Assembly (NCBI GenBank): GCA_031761405.1
Contig: JASEVX010000005.1
Span: 8,866,252 to 8,930,251, forward strand
Source of the DNA: Serripes groenlandicus
Taxonomy: Eukaryota; Mollusca; Bivalvia; Cardiida; Cardiidae
DNA length: 64,000 nucleotides
Direction of reading: 5' to 3'
This document shows, one piece after another, positions 23,060 to 33,800 of this stretch. The position numbers and the translations under genes were made by a program. Numbering within the stretch: position 1 is the stretch's first letter; every line of letters begins with the position of its first letter. Below the pieces are notes generated by a model. That model had not been told where the DNA came from. It ran no database searches and was given only the letters and a program-made list of their open reading frames with translations.

Positions 23060-23760
23060 ACACTGGCCAGAATGAGCTTCCATTCGTTTTCCGTATACGA
23101 AAGTGGTGTGATTCTTTAGACTGACCGACTGTCCCTCCGAATGTGTTTTACCCAATGTATTTCCAAATCATTTCTGTTTGCTTTCAGACTGCTCTCAGTA
23201 TGGTTTCAACATCCTTTCAGAATGGACCGATTACTTTACGCATGTTGACTTCGAAAGGCTTCCTTTTCGAACGCTTCCGTAATAGTTCTGAATGCTTTTA
23301 GAACACGATGAATCGACCTAGAATGAACAGAACCTTTCTTTGCAGGCTTTCTGCATGCTTTCCGAAGGGATACTGAAAGCGCAAGGAAAGCATTCATCAT
23401 GTTCTGTGCCCATTCGGCTAGTTCCGAAAGCATACGGAATCGAGCGCCTCCATTTTCATTCTTAAGAACTAGACGTATGCTTTCTGAACGTTTTCCGTAC
23501 ATGCTGTATGGTCCTATTATGCTTCCCGAATACTTCTCAAATAAACATGGACGCCACATTTTGATGGACGATAATAATTATTTCGAACATGCACAACACA
23601 TGTTTGAAGCTACCAAATGTCGTTACGCACAGAGCCGAACAGCCAGTATGTCCTTAGAACACACCGAATGCTTTCCGAATATAATCCGTTCGCTCCCGAA
23701 CACCAAAGCACCTTTTCGGAAAACAAACGGAATGTCATTCGGACCAATATAATCAGGCAA
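23060..23760. repeat. Dispersed repeat rich in GCTTTCCGAA and its complement
   Basis: GCATGTTGACTTCGAAAGGC, TTCTGCATGCTTTCCGAAGG and GGAAAGCATTCATCATGTTC recur in the same order at 49485-49660. TTCCG/CGGAA motifs occur on both strands. The overlapping frames (23236-23559 on -, 23399-23752 on +) are shadows of this composition. Confidence 0.6.
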
Positions 23761-24330
23761 TTACAAAAGTTTCTTTAAGCTTTCTATAACTAATTCGCTT
23801 GTAGTTCATACCCTGAACAGAAAACGCGGATGCGATAATTGATCTTGATCTAGGTATTATCATTGATAAGTGTATTGTTGTTGAAAAACTGTCAATATAC
23901 ACATGCATACAACACATTTTACTTGAGTTCTTAAGGATGCATGGGATTTAGAAACATAGGGGAGAAAGAGGTGAACACAGACGAGAAATGACATATTCAA
24001 AATTAGCAGACAAAAATGTTTCAAGAAGGTTGGATTACAAGTTGAATGTATATGGGTTGATGGTACGAAATGAAAGCGAATGAATATATGTATATATCAA
24101 TCAATCGATCAATATTAATTAATCATCAACCTGGCTGATCAAATTTAAAATCAACACAGGAGTCAAATTTAAAAAATAAAAAGACAATAAAACAACAACA
24201 AAAACTAGTGCAAATGAAAACCAGTCATATGCAGTATTTCCAAATCCTTCCGCGGGTTTAAGCATTGTAGCAGTGGAAGTTGGACTTTCAAAAGAAAGCG
24301 TTCTATGAACCTTCCGAACACTACGCCACC
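23761..24330. other. No gene seen
   Basis: AT-rich, with simple ATATGTATATATCAATC / GATCAATATTAATT stretches near 24085-24125. A minus frame at 24119-24340 has no recognisable motif. Confidence 0.35.
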
Positions 24331-24334
24331 ATTC

Positions 24335-24535
24335 GCTCAAAAATGGTAGAAATGGCAGTCCCTCCTTGCAACTCTAAGTTAAGTGAGAGGTTAGCATTAA
24401 GACTCACTTACTAGTGTCAGGATAAATGGACCAGTAGAATGGGTAACTTGCCCAGGAAATGCGTTGATATAATTGAAAAAATATTGTTGAAATTTGCATT
24501 GAACACCATTTAAAACAACCATACAAACCAACTGT
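24335..24535 (+). repeat. SINE family A copy, body and 3' end
   Basis: AAAATGGTAGAAATGGCAGT, GAGAGGTTAGCATTAAGACT, AGTGTCAGGATAAATGGACC, AGTAGAATGGGTAACTTGCC, CAGGAAATGCGTTGATATAA, then ATTGTTGAAATTTGCATTGA and ACACCATTTAAAACAACC. This copy is the best bridge for aligning the 71-bp and 33-bp minisatellite units to one element. Confidence 0.75.
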
Positions 24536-24897
24536 AGTTGTGCATGAAACCTAGAACAAGCTGTTACAGTAGAAACTTGACATACGGGCACTTTTTGTTT
24601 ATATTAAGATATCTTTCTTAAGTGTTCTTAGTTATGCTCGCCAAATAGTTCATTCTGCACGGCGATAGTAAACATAATTAAATAACGAATGAATATGTTC
24701 TAAGCATGGGTTTTCTCCTAAACTTCATGTTATGTTTTGTTAACTTTAAAATTCATTGTTATTTATATATCTCGTTTTTTGTTGTTTAATGAATTCTGTA
24801 CTATTATATTTTTATTTTAGCTTAGCTTATAGGTACAACATATAACATACAAGGTTCCTTTATCAAGGCCAGAAGATTTTTGAAAGAGGTCTATGGC

Positions 24898-25135
24898 TTA
24901 ACCCTTTCCCGCATCCTGATGCATCTGCAGCAGAAAACTTTTAATAAGAATGAGCATTTCCTCTCTTTCCCACAATACTTAAATTTGTTAAAACAAGTAA
25001 ACAAATTTATAAAGATTTTTCATATTTGTGTCTAGATATTTTCAAAGTTGACTGTGGCAAATTTATTGTACAGAGGGGAAGTTGTAAATAAGGATGCCAC
25101 AACGCTTTCAAAGTTTGATAGTTTGAAATCATCTG
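24898..25135. repeat. Long-palindrome repeat family, decayed copy
   Basis: AACCCTTTCCCGCATCCTGA, TGCATCTGCAGCAGAAAACT at the left; TTTTCAAAGTTGACTGTGGC in the right part. A frame starting at 25145 directly after it (ATG after an AG acceptor-like site) is not recognised. Confidence 0.6.
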
Positions 25136-25435
25136 TCATTACAGATGAAGTTCAGTGAGGAGTTAAAATGGTTCCGAATTAACAATAAGTTTTGCACCTC
25201 AATCAAGGAAAGAAATCGTTTGCAAGCAAAATGGATAGAAGACCATTCTAATCGCTGGAAAGAAGGGTTAGGGTTAGTATATCACATTTGGATCAATTGT
25301 TTCCCTGATACGAACACATTTTTAGTTTGCATGCCTCTGCTACGCATGGCATTTGAAAACGTAGAAAAGGGTAATTTTTAAACAAACAATGGTTCGTTAA
25401 CGTTTAATCTTTACAAATCTGAAAAAATACTTATA

Positions 25436-26812
25436 TTTTCCTGGTATTGTACACTTATACTTACACTGTCCTGTTATTGTACAAGAATACTGTCTTGGTA
25501 TTGTACAATTATACATACGATTGCCTGGTGTCGTACAATTTGACTTACACTTTCCTGGTATTGTACATTTAAACTTACACTGTACTCGTATTGTACAACA
25601 CTTTCCTGGTATTGAACAATACTAATTACACTGTACTGGTATTGCACAATTATATTCATGATTTCCTGGTACCGTACAATTATACTTACACTGTCCTTGT
25701 ATTGAACAATTATACCTACGCTGTCCTGGTATTGTACAATTATACTCTCACTGCCCTAATGTACACGTATACTTATACTGTCCGTGTAATGTACAATTAT
25801 ACTTACGCGGTCCTGCTATTGTACAATTATACTTAAACTGGCCTGGTATTGAACAAGTATACTTACCATTTCCTGCTATCGTACAATTTAACTTACAATG
25901 TCCTGGTGTTGTAAAATTTTACTTACACTGTCCTGGAAATGAACACTTATACTTACACTGTCCTGGAAATGTACTCTTATACTTTGAATGTCCTGGTGTT
26001 GTTCAATTGTACTTACACTGTACTGGTATTGTATAATTATACTATTAAATGCATGGTATTGTATACTTACACTGCCCTGGTGTTGAACAATTATACTTAT
26101 ACTATCCTTGTTAAGTACAATTATACTTACAAGGTCCTGCTAGTGTACAGTTATACTTACACTGCCCTGGTATTGAACAATTATGCTGAGCATTTCCTGG
26201 TATAGTACCGTTATACTTACAATGTCCTGGTATTGTACAATTATACTAACATTGTCCTGGCAATTTACTTACCATTTCCTGGTATCGTACACTTATACTT
26301 ACAATGTCCTGGTGTTGTACACTTTTACTTACACTGTCCTGGAAATGTACAACTATACTTGCAATTTCCTGGTATTGTTCAATTGTACTTACACAGTACA
26401 CTGTAGTGAACAGTTATATTTACAATTTCCTTGTATTGTATAATTATACTTTCTATTTACTGGTAGTGTACAGTTATACTTACACTGTCCTGGTAGTGTA
26501 CACTTATACTCGCACGATCTTGGTAATGTACACTTATACTTACACTCTCATGGTAGTGTTCAATTAAACTTACACTGTCCTGGTATTGTACAATAATACT
26601 ATTCGATTCCTGGTATTGTACAATTATACTTACTCTGTCCTGGTATTGTACAATTTTACTTACACTGTCCCGGTAATGTACAGTTATATTTACAATCTCC
26701 TTGTATTGTACAATTATACTTACTATTTCTTAGTATTGGACAGTCATACTTACACTTTCCTAGTATTGTTCAATTATACTAACAATTATGTGGTATTGTA
26801 CAATTATGTTTT
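25436..26812. repeat. Minisatellite, 30-bp unit, about 45 copies
   Basis: Unit TGTCCTGGTATTGTACAATT, ATACTTACAC. Since 30 is a multiple of three, long open frames (VLVLYNYTYT-like) occur; they carry no independent coding evidence. The array is less homogeneous than the 47-bp array. Confidence 0.94.
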
Positions 26813-26929
26813 GCTTTGTGCAAAGACAACTTTGAAATAATAAGATTATGATTCATAAATGCTTAATTGAAAAACATGAGCCAGTTCTGACTGTGTTGAT
26901 CTTGATCCAGGAAAACTAATATAAGATCC

Positions 26930-27060
26930 TTTCACACATTACAATCATTTAAATACATCTGCTACAAATAACTTTTCAAAACATATGCCAAAAGGAGAAA
27001 TGGCTCATAATAAATAATTTCCCCCTTTGTCATATTTGTTCATCTCTATTCAATAATAAT
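26930..27060. repeat. Long-palindrome repeat family copy
   Basis: CCTTTCACACATTACAATCA, AAATACATCTGCTACAAATA, CATATGCCAAAAGGAGAAAT, GGCTCATAATAAATAATTTC, CCCCTTTGTCATA: both inner arms are visible. Confidence 0.65.
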
Positions 27061-27084
27061 ATTCTAATTTATAAGGGGTTTTAC

Positions 27085-27615
27085 CTATTTGTAGCTAAGC
27101 TATTGGGAGAATATGAGAGTTATTGTACACACCCTGGCGTTAGCGTTACACCTTGGCTAATTACAGTTTTGCATGAAAGTACATACAAATAATCTAGTTT
27201 GATAACTCTATTCAGCATATCATGCAAATTATGCTTCTTTTTTTACTTAGAAATTCTGGTTAAGTTTTGTGTTAACTACATTAAGAGTCAATATCTTAGT
27301 ATCTACTAGATGCATTGCATTGATTTTTATACAACCCTTTACAACCATCACTCCCTTTAAAACAATCAGATAAAATAACTCTATCCTACATATAATGCAA
27401 ATTATGGTCCTTTATAACTTCTGTTCAAAGATTTGCGTTTGACTACGTTAAGTCTTTATCTCAGTAACCATGTGATGCATTGCATTGAGACTAAATATTT
27501 TCCAACAATTACACATATGTAAACATTCAAGGTGGATAACTCTATCATGTATATAGTGTAAACTATGGCCCTTTTTACTAAGACATGTTTGTCAAAGCTC
27601 TGCTCGCAACTCCAT
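27085..27615. repeat. Three degenerate copies of a repeat of about 190 bp
   Basis: AACTCTATTCAGCATATCAT, ATAACTCTATCCTACATATA and TAACTCTATCATGTATATAG each precede GCAAATTATGG-type and ACTACATTAAG / ACTACGTTAAG blocks and GATGCATTGCATTGA. It probably is a dispersed repeat in tandem. Confidence 0.55.
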
Positions 27616-27633
27616 TAAGGGTACATATTATAG

Positions 27634-27756
27634 GTTGACCCTGTACTGTAAAATCATCGTTGGACCGAGTTCTTGGGTTGACGTTGCCGAGCTTGCAAGC
27701 TCAACAACGTCAACCAAAGAACTAGGTCCAACGATGATTTCACAGTACACGGTCAA
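27634..27756. mobile_element. MITE-like inverted-repeat element
   Basis: The left arm GTTGACCCTGTACTGTAAAA, TCATCGTTGGACCGAGTTCT, TGGGTTGACGTTG pairs with CAACGTCAACCAAAGAACTA, GGTCCAACGATGATTTCACA, GTACACGGTCAA; the centre is GAGCTTGCAAGCTC, itself a perfect palindrome. About 53-bp arms with few mismatches. Confidence 0.8.
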
Positions 27757-27779
27757 TAACCGTAGTGTGCGAAGCATGA

Positions 27780-27960
27780 GTAAAGCTATTTAGTTTAAAC
27801 TTTTTTCTTTTACATCGATTGCGAAACAAGCCTTTGGCTTATATCAATTACTCTCGATGTCTTCTTCCTGGAGCTTTAACCAATCCTCGCGCCGTTTGTG
27901 TGTGAAATCCCAGAGTCAGGACCCGCTCTGACCCGTAAAGATATTATGTTAATAGTAACT
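27780..27960. repeat. SINE family B body, headless copy
   Basis: TTTAGTTTAAACTTTTTTCT, TTTACATCGATTGCGAAACA, AGCTTTAACCAATCCTCGCG, CCGTTTGTGTGTGAAATCCC: the same blocks as 17200-17340 on the same strand, but without the tRNA-like head. Confidence 0.65.
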
Positions 27961-28167
27961 GATTAAGGTGATGAAAAAAACGCAGTATTTCTGACCGACA
28001 ATGAATATTCTTATTGAATTAATTTCTCCATTATGAAATGTTTATAAATATGGTATTTAATTTGTGTTTTGTGTCACTCTTATCAGGAAGACTTATCAGA
28101 TTAAGACATGGGAGTTATATTTTACTGATATCTATCGATATTTCACAACTTTGGAGTAAATAAATAC

Positions 28168-28262
28168 GGAATATTATGTTGTGGGTTGGATAAATGAGTT
28201 CGTATTCCACGCTACTTGTCGTGGAATACGAACTCATTTAATCACCCCACAACATACTATTC
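28168..28262. mobile_element. Miniature inverted-repeat element, family M3, copy 1
   Basis: Outer arms GGAATATTATGTTGTGGG / CCCACAACATACTATTCC and a perfect inner 17-bp stem ATGAGTTCGTATTCCAC / GTGGAATACGAACTCAT around GCTACTTGTC. A related copy is 200 bp downstream. Confidence 0.82.
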
Positions 28263-28458
28263 CTTTTAGTTTATACCTACAATCTATGAACAGCGAAAAG
28301 AATAACAAATATACACATTCAATATTTTTGTTATTGAGTTTACATTTTATTAAACTTGAAATTAAGATCATGAAGGGCGGATGAATATTTCTTCAATTAT
28401 TACGCTACGCCCCATAATATATTCCATTACGTATGCCCCGCCCAATATCATCATAAAT

Positions 28459-28599
28459 GGAATATTATGTTGTGGGCGGTAAGATGTGTTCGTATTCCAC
28501 GTCAAGTAGCGTTGAAAAATCCATATCTTACTCGACCTACGGTCTCCTAAGATATCGATTAATACGAACTCATTTAGCCGCCCCACAACATAATATTCT
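28459..28599. mobile_element. Miniature inverted-repeat element, family M3, copy 2
   Basis: The same outer arms (GGAATATTATGTTGTGGGCG / CGCCCCACAACATAATATTC, one base different) and the left half TTCGTATTCCACGTCAAGTAGCG. The loop is enlarged by about 50 bases (ATCTTACTCGACCTACGG), which break the inner stem. Confidence 0.75.
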
Positions 28600-29164
28600 G
28601 TATGTATTCAAGACTCCAGAAGTTGGATAATCAAACAGATCTCTTTCAAACTCTGTCAGATCCATTGTACTATTGGCATGTGATATCCATTTATAATGGA
28701 TCGGATTGCTGTGATTCAATCAGTCTTTCTGTACGCCCAAAAGGGAGTACGAAACTTTGAAAAATGTATTTGAAAAAGACCCCGAAAAGCACTTCACCCT
28801 TTTTCACATACAATTAGTCTGCAGCAGATTGGTTTGACAACATGGAGACAAATCTATAAAAAAGAATACCTATAAATAAAATCTTATTCATTAAACATAG
28901 TTGAAAACTTTTTTATTGAAAATCATTCCAGATATGTGGAGCATGGCAATATAGGTTTTGGTGGCGCGCGGAAGGTAGGTCAAATATTTACAAAAAGGAA
29001 GTGAACTTTTCACCGTATTATCTTTAAACCTATGTTGTTGTAACTAAAAAATAATTGTCTTACTGCGATGAATTTCTTTTGGTAACAAAAACATAAGATT
29101 TAAGAGTTAAACAGTAAGGGTTTGGGGTCATTAAATGCACATTTTATCTACAGATAATTCCAAA

Positions 29165-30350
29165 TTATATCCCTTTCCCTCATACAACATTTCAGTAGCA
29201 GACGACTTTTGACAGTTTTTGTCAGCAAATAGAAACTCTCCATAATTGAATGGATAACCATGACTGAAAGTGGAAAACATTATGTCAAAAGGAGAAAGTG
29301 TACGTTTGGTGCAATTTCTCTCTTTGTTACTATGTTTTCAAAAGCCGTCTGCTGCAGAGGGGCAGAAAGCGTCTATATGAGGGAAAGGGGGTTAAAAAAC
29401 ACTTATCCAACGTTATGTAAGTTTAAACAATATAGTTGAATTTTGTTTGTTTGTGACTGATACTGTAAAAACATGAAGAAAAAAAACAGTTTTAAAAATA
29501 ATAAAAATTGAGATGAAGTAAACATGAATGTTAACATCTAAAATATAAAGAATATAATAGTTTTGCCCTTTCCCACATAAGGATGCAGTTTAGCACAGTT
29601 TTGAGAATATTTGCTTTTATCATACTGTTTTCACCTCTATTTTGATAGTTACCAGTACACATTCATTTATAAACATTTTCAATATTTTTGCGTAGATACT
29701 TTCAAGTCGTCTGCTGCAAACATGTTGTATCTGGGAAAATGTTAAATGAAAATTGAAAAGAAAGTTAGATATAAGACTTTTACTTTAATCTTGATTCTTT
29801 TGTATACATCATGTTGTACATTGTGTATTTATATAACCCTTTCCCACATACGCCAAATCTGCAGCTGATGAATTTGGGAATTTTTTATCATTGTAGGTAA
29901 GTGTATAATTACTGAATTTATTTTAAATTATTGTGGCAAAAGGGGAAATTGCTCGTAGTGAGCCATTTCTCCTTTTTTCACGATGTTTTTAAAAGTCGTC
30001 TGCTGCAGATGCGTCAACGTGCGTCTATAGATGGAAAAGGTTTACACAGGAAAACACTGTTTTATCACACTTTTATAAAAAGTTTAGCCCGTTCCGATTT
30101 GAAGATTCATTTTGAAGCATCTGTCTTTACCACGAAACTTTATAAATACAAGTGCAATTATTGAATGATTTTCCACCGACGTCTTAAATAACATCTAGGA
30201 AAATCTTAATAATATATGTAAAATGATTGAATAAGGTTGATAAAAACACTGTGGCAAAAGGAGAAATTATTCATTAGGAGACATTTCTCGTGTTGCCTCA
30301 ATGATTGTAAATGTTGTCAAAATAATTGTACATGTGGAAATAAGATTTAA
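29165..30350. repeat. Cluster of long-palindrome repeats upstream of TRPM exon 1
   Basis: At least four copies: 29168-29395, 29568-29745, 29836-30045 and 30240-30345. The best ones carry, in order, CCCTTTCCCACAT, a CTGCAGCAGACGACTTTTG-like arm, ATTGTGGCAAAAGGAGAAAT, TGCTCAT, then the reverse: GAGCAATTTCTCCTTTT, CACAATGTTTTCAAAAGTCG, TCTGCTGCAGATGCGTC, and ATGTGGGAAAGGG. The element is therefore one long imperfect palindrome. Further copies are at 30455-30770, 31008-31216, 31660-31876, 32190-32370 and 34095-34290. Confidence 0.8.
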
Positions 30351-30810
30351 CAATATTTAATAATTTTAATTAATTTCACAATATACAAAATGATTAAGGT
30401 ATACAAAAGCATCAGGATAACAGGGAAACCATATACATACCTGTCTTATAATTCAACACTTTCCCTAAAAGAACAAATATGCAGCAGACGAATTCGACTA
30501 TATCAAGGGTATATGAATAAGAAAAATCTATATAAAGGAATGATTAATCCATTCCGACTTGCAGTCTCATTTTGATGCATTGACAGCAAATGACTTTTGG
30601 AATAGTTGGACAAAAGGATAAATATTGCTCATTGATCTTTTTCCACACGGTTTTCAACTCTATGTAATAATTATACATTCATTTATAAGTAGTGTCAAAC
30701 AATTTCTAGGTAGATGTATGCTAAGTTGTCTGATACATATTTGATGTATGTTGGTAAGGGTAGGCTATAAGTAATAGACTGACAAAAATGTTTGATGTTG
30801 TTTTCAACAG

Positions 30811-33800
30811 TTTGTCTATGTAGATGTCAATACAGATTCGAAATACATGAAGGACCTGATGTTGAATTTGTGGGGATTGGACAAGCCAAGTTTACTCATC
30901 TCTGTCACTGGTGGCGCGGGTAACTTTAAAATGAGCAAACGGTTAGAAGAGACGTTCAGGCGTGGACTAAAAAAGATTGCCCTGACCACTGGTGAGAAAT
31001 TGTTTGAAACCCTTTCCCACATCCACAAATCTGCAGCCACATCTATAAAGTAATACGTTGCTTCTCTTCAAATGAAAGAATAGTTATCAAATTGAGTTGA
31101 ACACATTGAGACAAAACAAGAATTTGCTCATTATAATTAGTTTCTTTTTTTGTCACAATGTTTTCAAAAGCTGTCTGCTTCAGAGGCGTCAAACATTGCC
31201 TATATTAGGATAAGGGTTAAACAAACATTCTGCTTGCACCAATACAGATGAAATCAACGGCAGACGGCTTTTGAATGCATTGTGAAGCATGTCTGTGTAT
31301 CTGTTCATGCTTCTGTCCATCAGTTTGTGTCACTTATTTCTTATCCCAACCTTTTCTCAACAACTGCTGGTTGAAACTAATTTTGAAGTGTGAATATGCT
31401 CTCATATTGCCAGCTTGTTTAGAGACAGCATTTTTGACAGAATATACAAAAGTCAATGCGACATGCGTCATTCGTTTTCCACCAAAGGGCTAACAGTCTA
31501 TGTAGAAAAGCAGCCAATTGATTGGTAAGATTGTTGTGTGGAGTACTGGTGATAGAAAACATACCAGGAAACATAGAGTAGGTGAACTGGCCGCCGTGAT
31601 ATGACTGAGAAATTTTTAAAAACGGCGTTAAACCCCAATCAATCAATCATTATTTTACTGAACCCTGTCCCACATGCAGCAAACGTGCAACAGATGACAT
31701 CTAAGAAAAAACACTAACATCTCCATAAATGAGAGTTTGATTATTAAAAAAAGTGGAACACATTGTAATGAAAGGTGAAATCGCTCATCATGAGCTAATT
31801 CTCCTTTTGTCACTTTGTTTTCAGAAAATATCTGCAGCAATGGCGTCAGAAAGAAGCTGTATTATGGAAAGGGTTCAAATGTATGGGTAAAGTATCCATC
31901 AATTGTCTTGGTTGTTTGTTCAGGTGCATGGATTATCACAGGGGGTGCACACGCAGGTGTGATGGAGCAGGTTGGAGAAGCGGTCAAGGACTTAGGTAAC
32001 GCCTCCTCCATACGTCCAGTCGTCACCATCGGAATAGTTCCCAAGGGCCTAGAGGTTAGGCTAAACTACATACCGGATTCTTTCTTCAAATCTTAATTTC
32101 AACCAATCGATACATACTATAAGCGACGATGTTATTTATGTTAGCATTGATACCCTATTGTTTAACGACCTCTAACTTACAGACGCATTTTGAAGCTTCT
32201 GCAGCAGACTACTTTACAATACATTGTGGCAAAACGAAAAGTGCACATAATGAGCTATCTTGCTTTGACACAATGTTTGCAACTCGATTCAATAATTATG
32301 CTTTCTTTATAGAGATGTTCCACCTCTTTCAATGTTGTTGTCTTCAGATTAACTGTAGGTGGGAAAGGCCTTACATATGCATTTAGGTGTACAAACAGGC
32401 AACACATCAGTCACAGCTCTAGGTTCATTTGCTTCTTCAGGTTATGAAGTTAAAAACAGTCGAGATTGATATTGTATCTTGTATGAAATTATTAGTCTTT
32501 TTGTTTAAAACATCTAAAGACAAAAATGTAACTAAGCAGATTTGATTCCTTGTAAGGTAGTACCCAAGACTTTAAAATGGTAATGATGACTTTCCTTCCT
32601 TAGCGCTCAGAGATGTTGGGCTATCATTATTAATGACTAGCTGATGTAAGGACCATAAGTACTAGTAATGTAACCAGGAAACGCCATAATATAACTGAAA
32701 TTTTGTTGAAAGTGGCATAAAACACCATGTAAATAAAAGCAACAACCTGACGCAAGAGAGTTGAAAACAAAGCATAAACAAAATTGTTTATTTTGAGTAA
32801 TTGATCCTTTTCTCAGTCTAATTGCGAAATGGAGCAGGAGACGAACCTGAAAGAAAGCGAATTCCATTATGACCTGAACTACTCCCATTTTATACGCGTG
32901 AAGACTGCCAAAGATGATGACATTTCGATTGGGATTTCGTTTCGTGTCAACCTGGAATATGAGATTGCTAAAATACAGACAGATGACAGTAATACATGTT
33001 TATTAATCATTTCTCTGACATTTTGTGTCACTTGCCCTGGCTACCCGTCTAACTTGACAACAAACAAAGGAAGAGCAACTACATGTACCACACTTGAAAT
33101 GGGGATGTTGAAGATCTCCAAATTTGGCTTACTATAAGAAAGTTTTACCATTTTCTTTTGTCAAGTTTTTTTTTTAACTTAATACGATACTATAAGGATT
33201 CTCTGCTAGTTAACCTTCCATGTTTTTAAAGGCATCTACCTTAGACATGTGTCTGCGCAAGCAAGTGGAAACGTGTTAAGAATACAGACATAAAAATAAT
33301 ATTCCGAAGCGAAATAATTAAAAATGGAAAGTATAATTTGAATACACATTTAAATATAGTTTTTGAAAAAAGGAAAACAATTGCTATAAAAATGTGTTTC
33401 ACAATGTTTGGATCACATTGTTGGTAGCATTAGGTCATGCATTAGAATAATAGCGTGACAAGAATCAGTACATGCATTTTTCTTCTGCCACTAAAGTGAA
33501 AAGATTTTGAAAGAAAGCAAAGGTGCATGGAAAATGTTTTTTTAGCACCAAATTGCTTGTATGACATAACTTAAATATTGATGAAAAGATTCTTTAACTC
33601 AAATAAATTAACTTATGTTCGCACTTATGTTCCAGATGATGTGCTGTTTCACATTGTGTTACTGGTGCTGGGAGGGGGGATTGATACCCTAAAAACTGTG
33701 CATGCAGCCCTAAAGAGGGAAACACCAGTTGTTATTGTGAAGGGCTCCGGAAGAATGGCAGACATTTTGGCATATGCTTACAAGAATGCCAAGGAAAAAA

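Noticed and set aside
25145..25381. Possible first TRPM exon (MKFSEELKWFRINNKF)
   Set aside because: Acceptor and donor-like sites exist but the translation shows none of the conserved N-terminal TRPM motifs, and it lies just after a palindrome repeat.
25591..26840. Series of Tyr/Thr-rich open frames
   Set aside because: Shadows of the 30-bp minisatellite.
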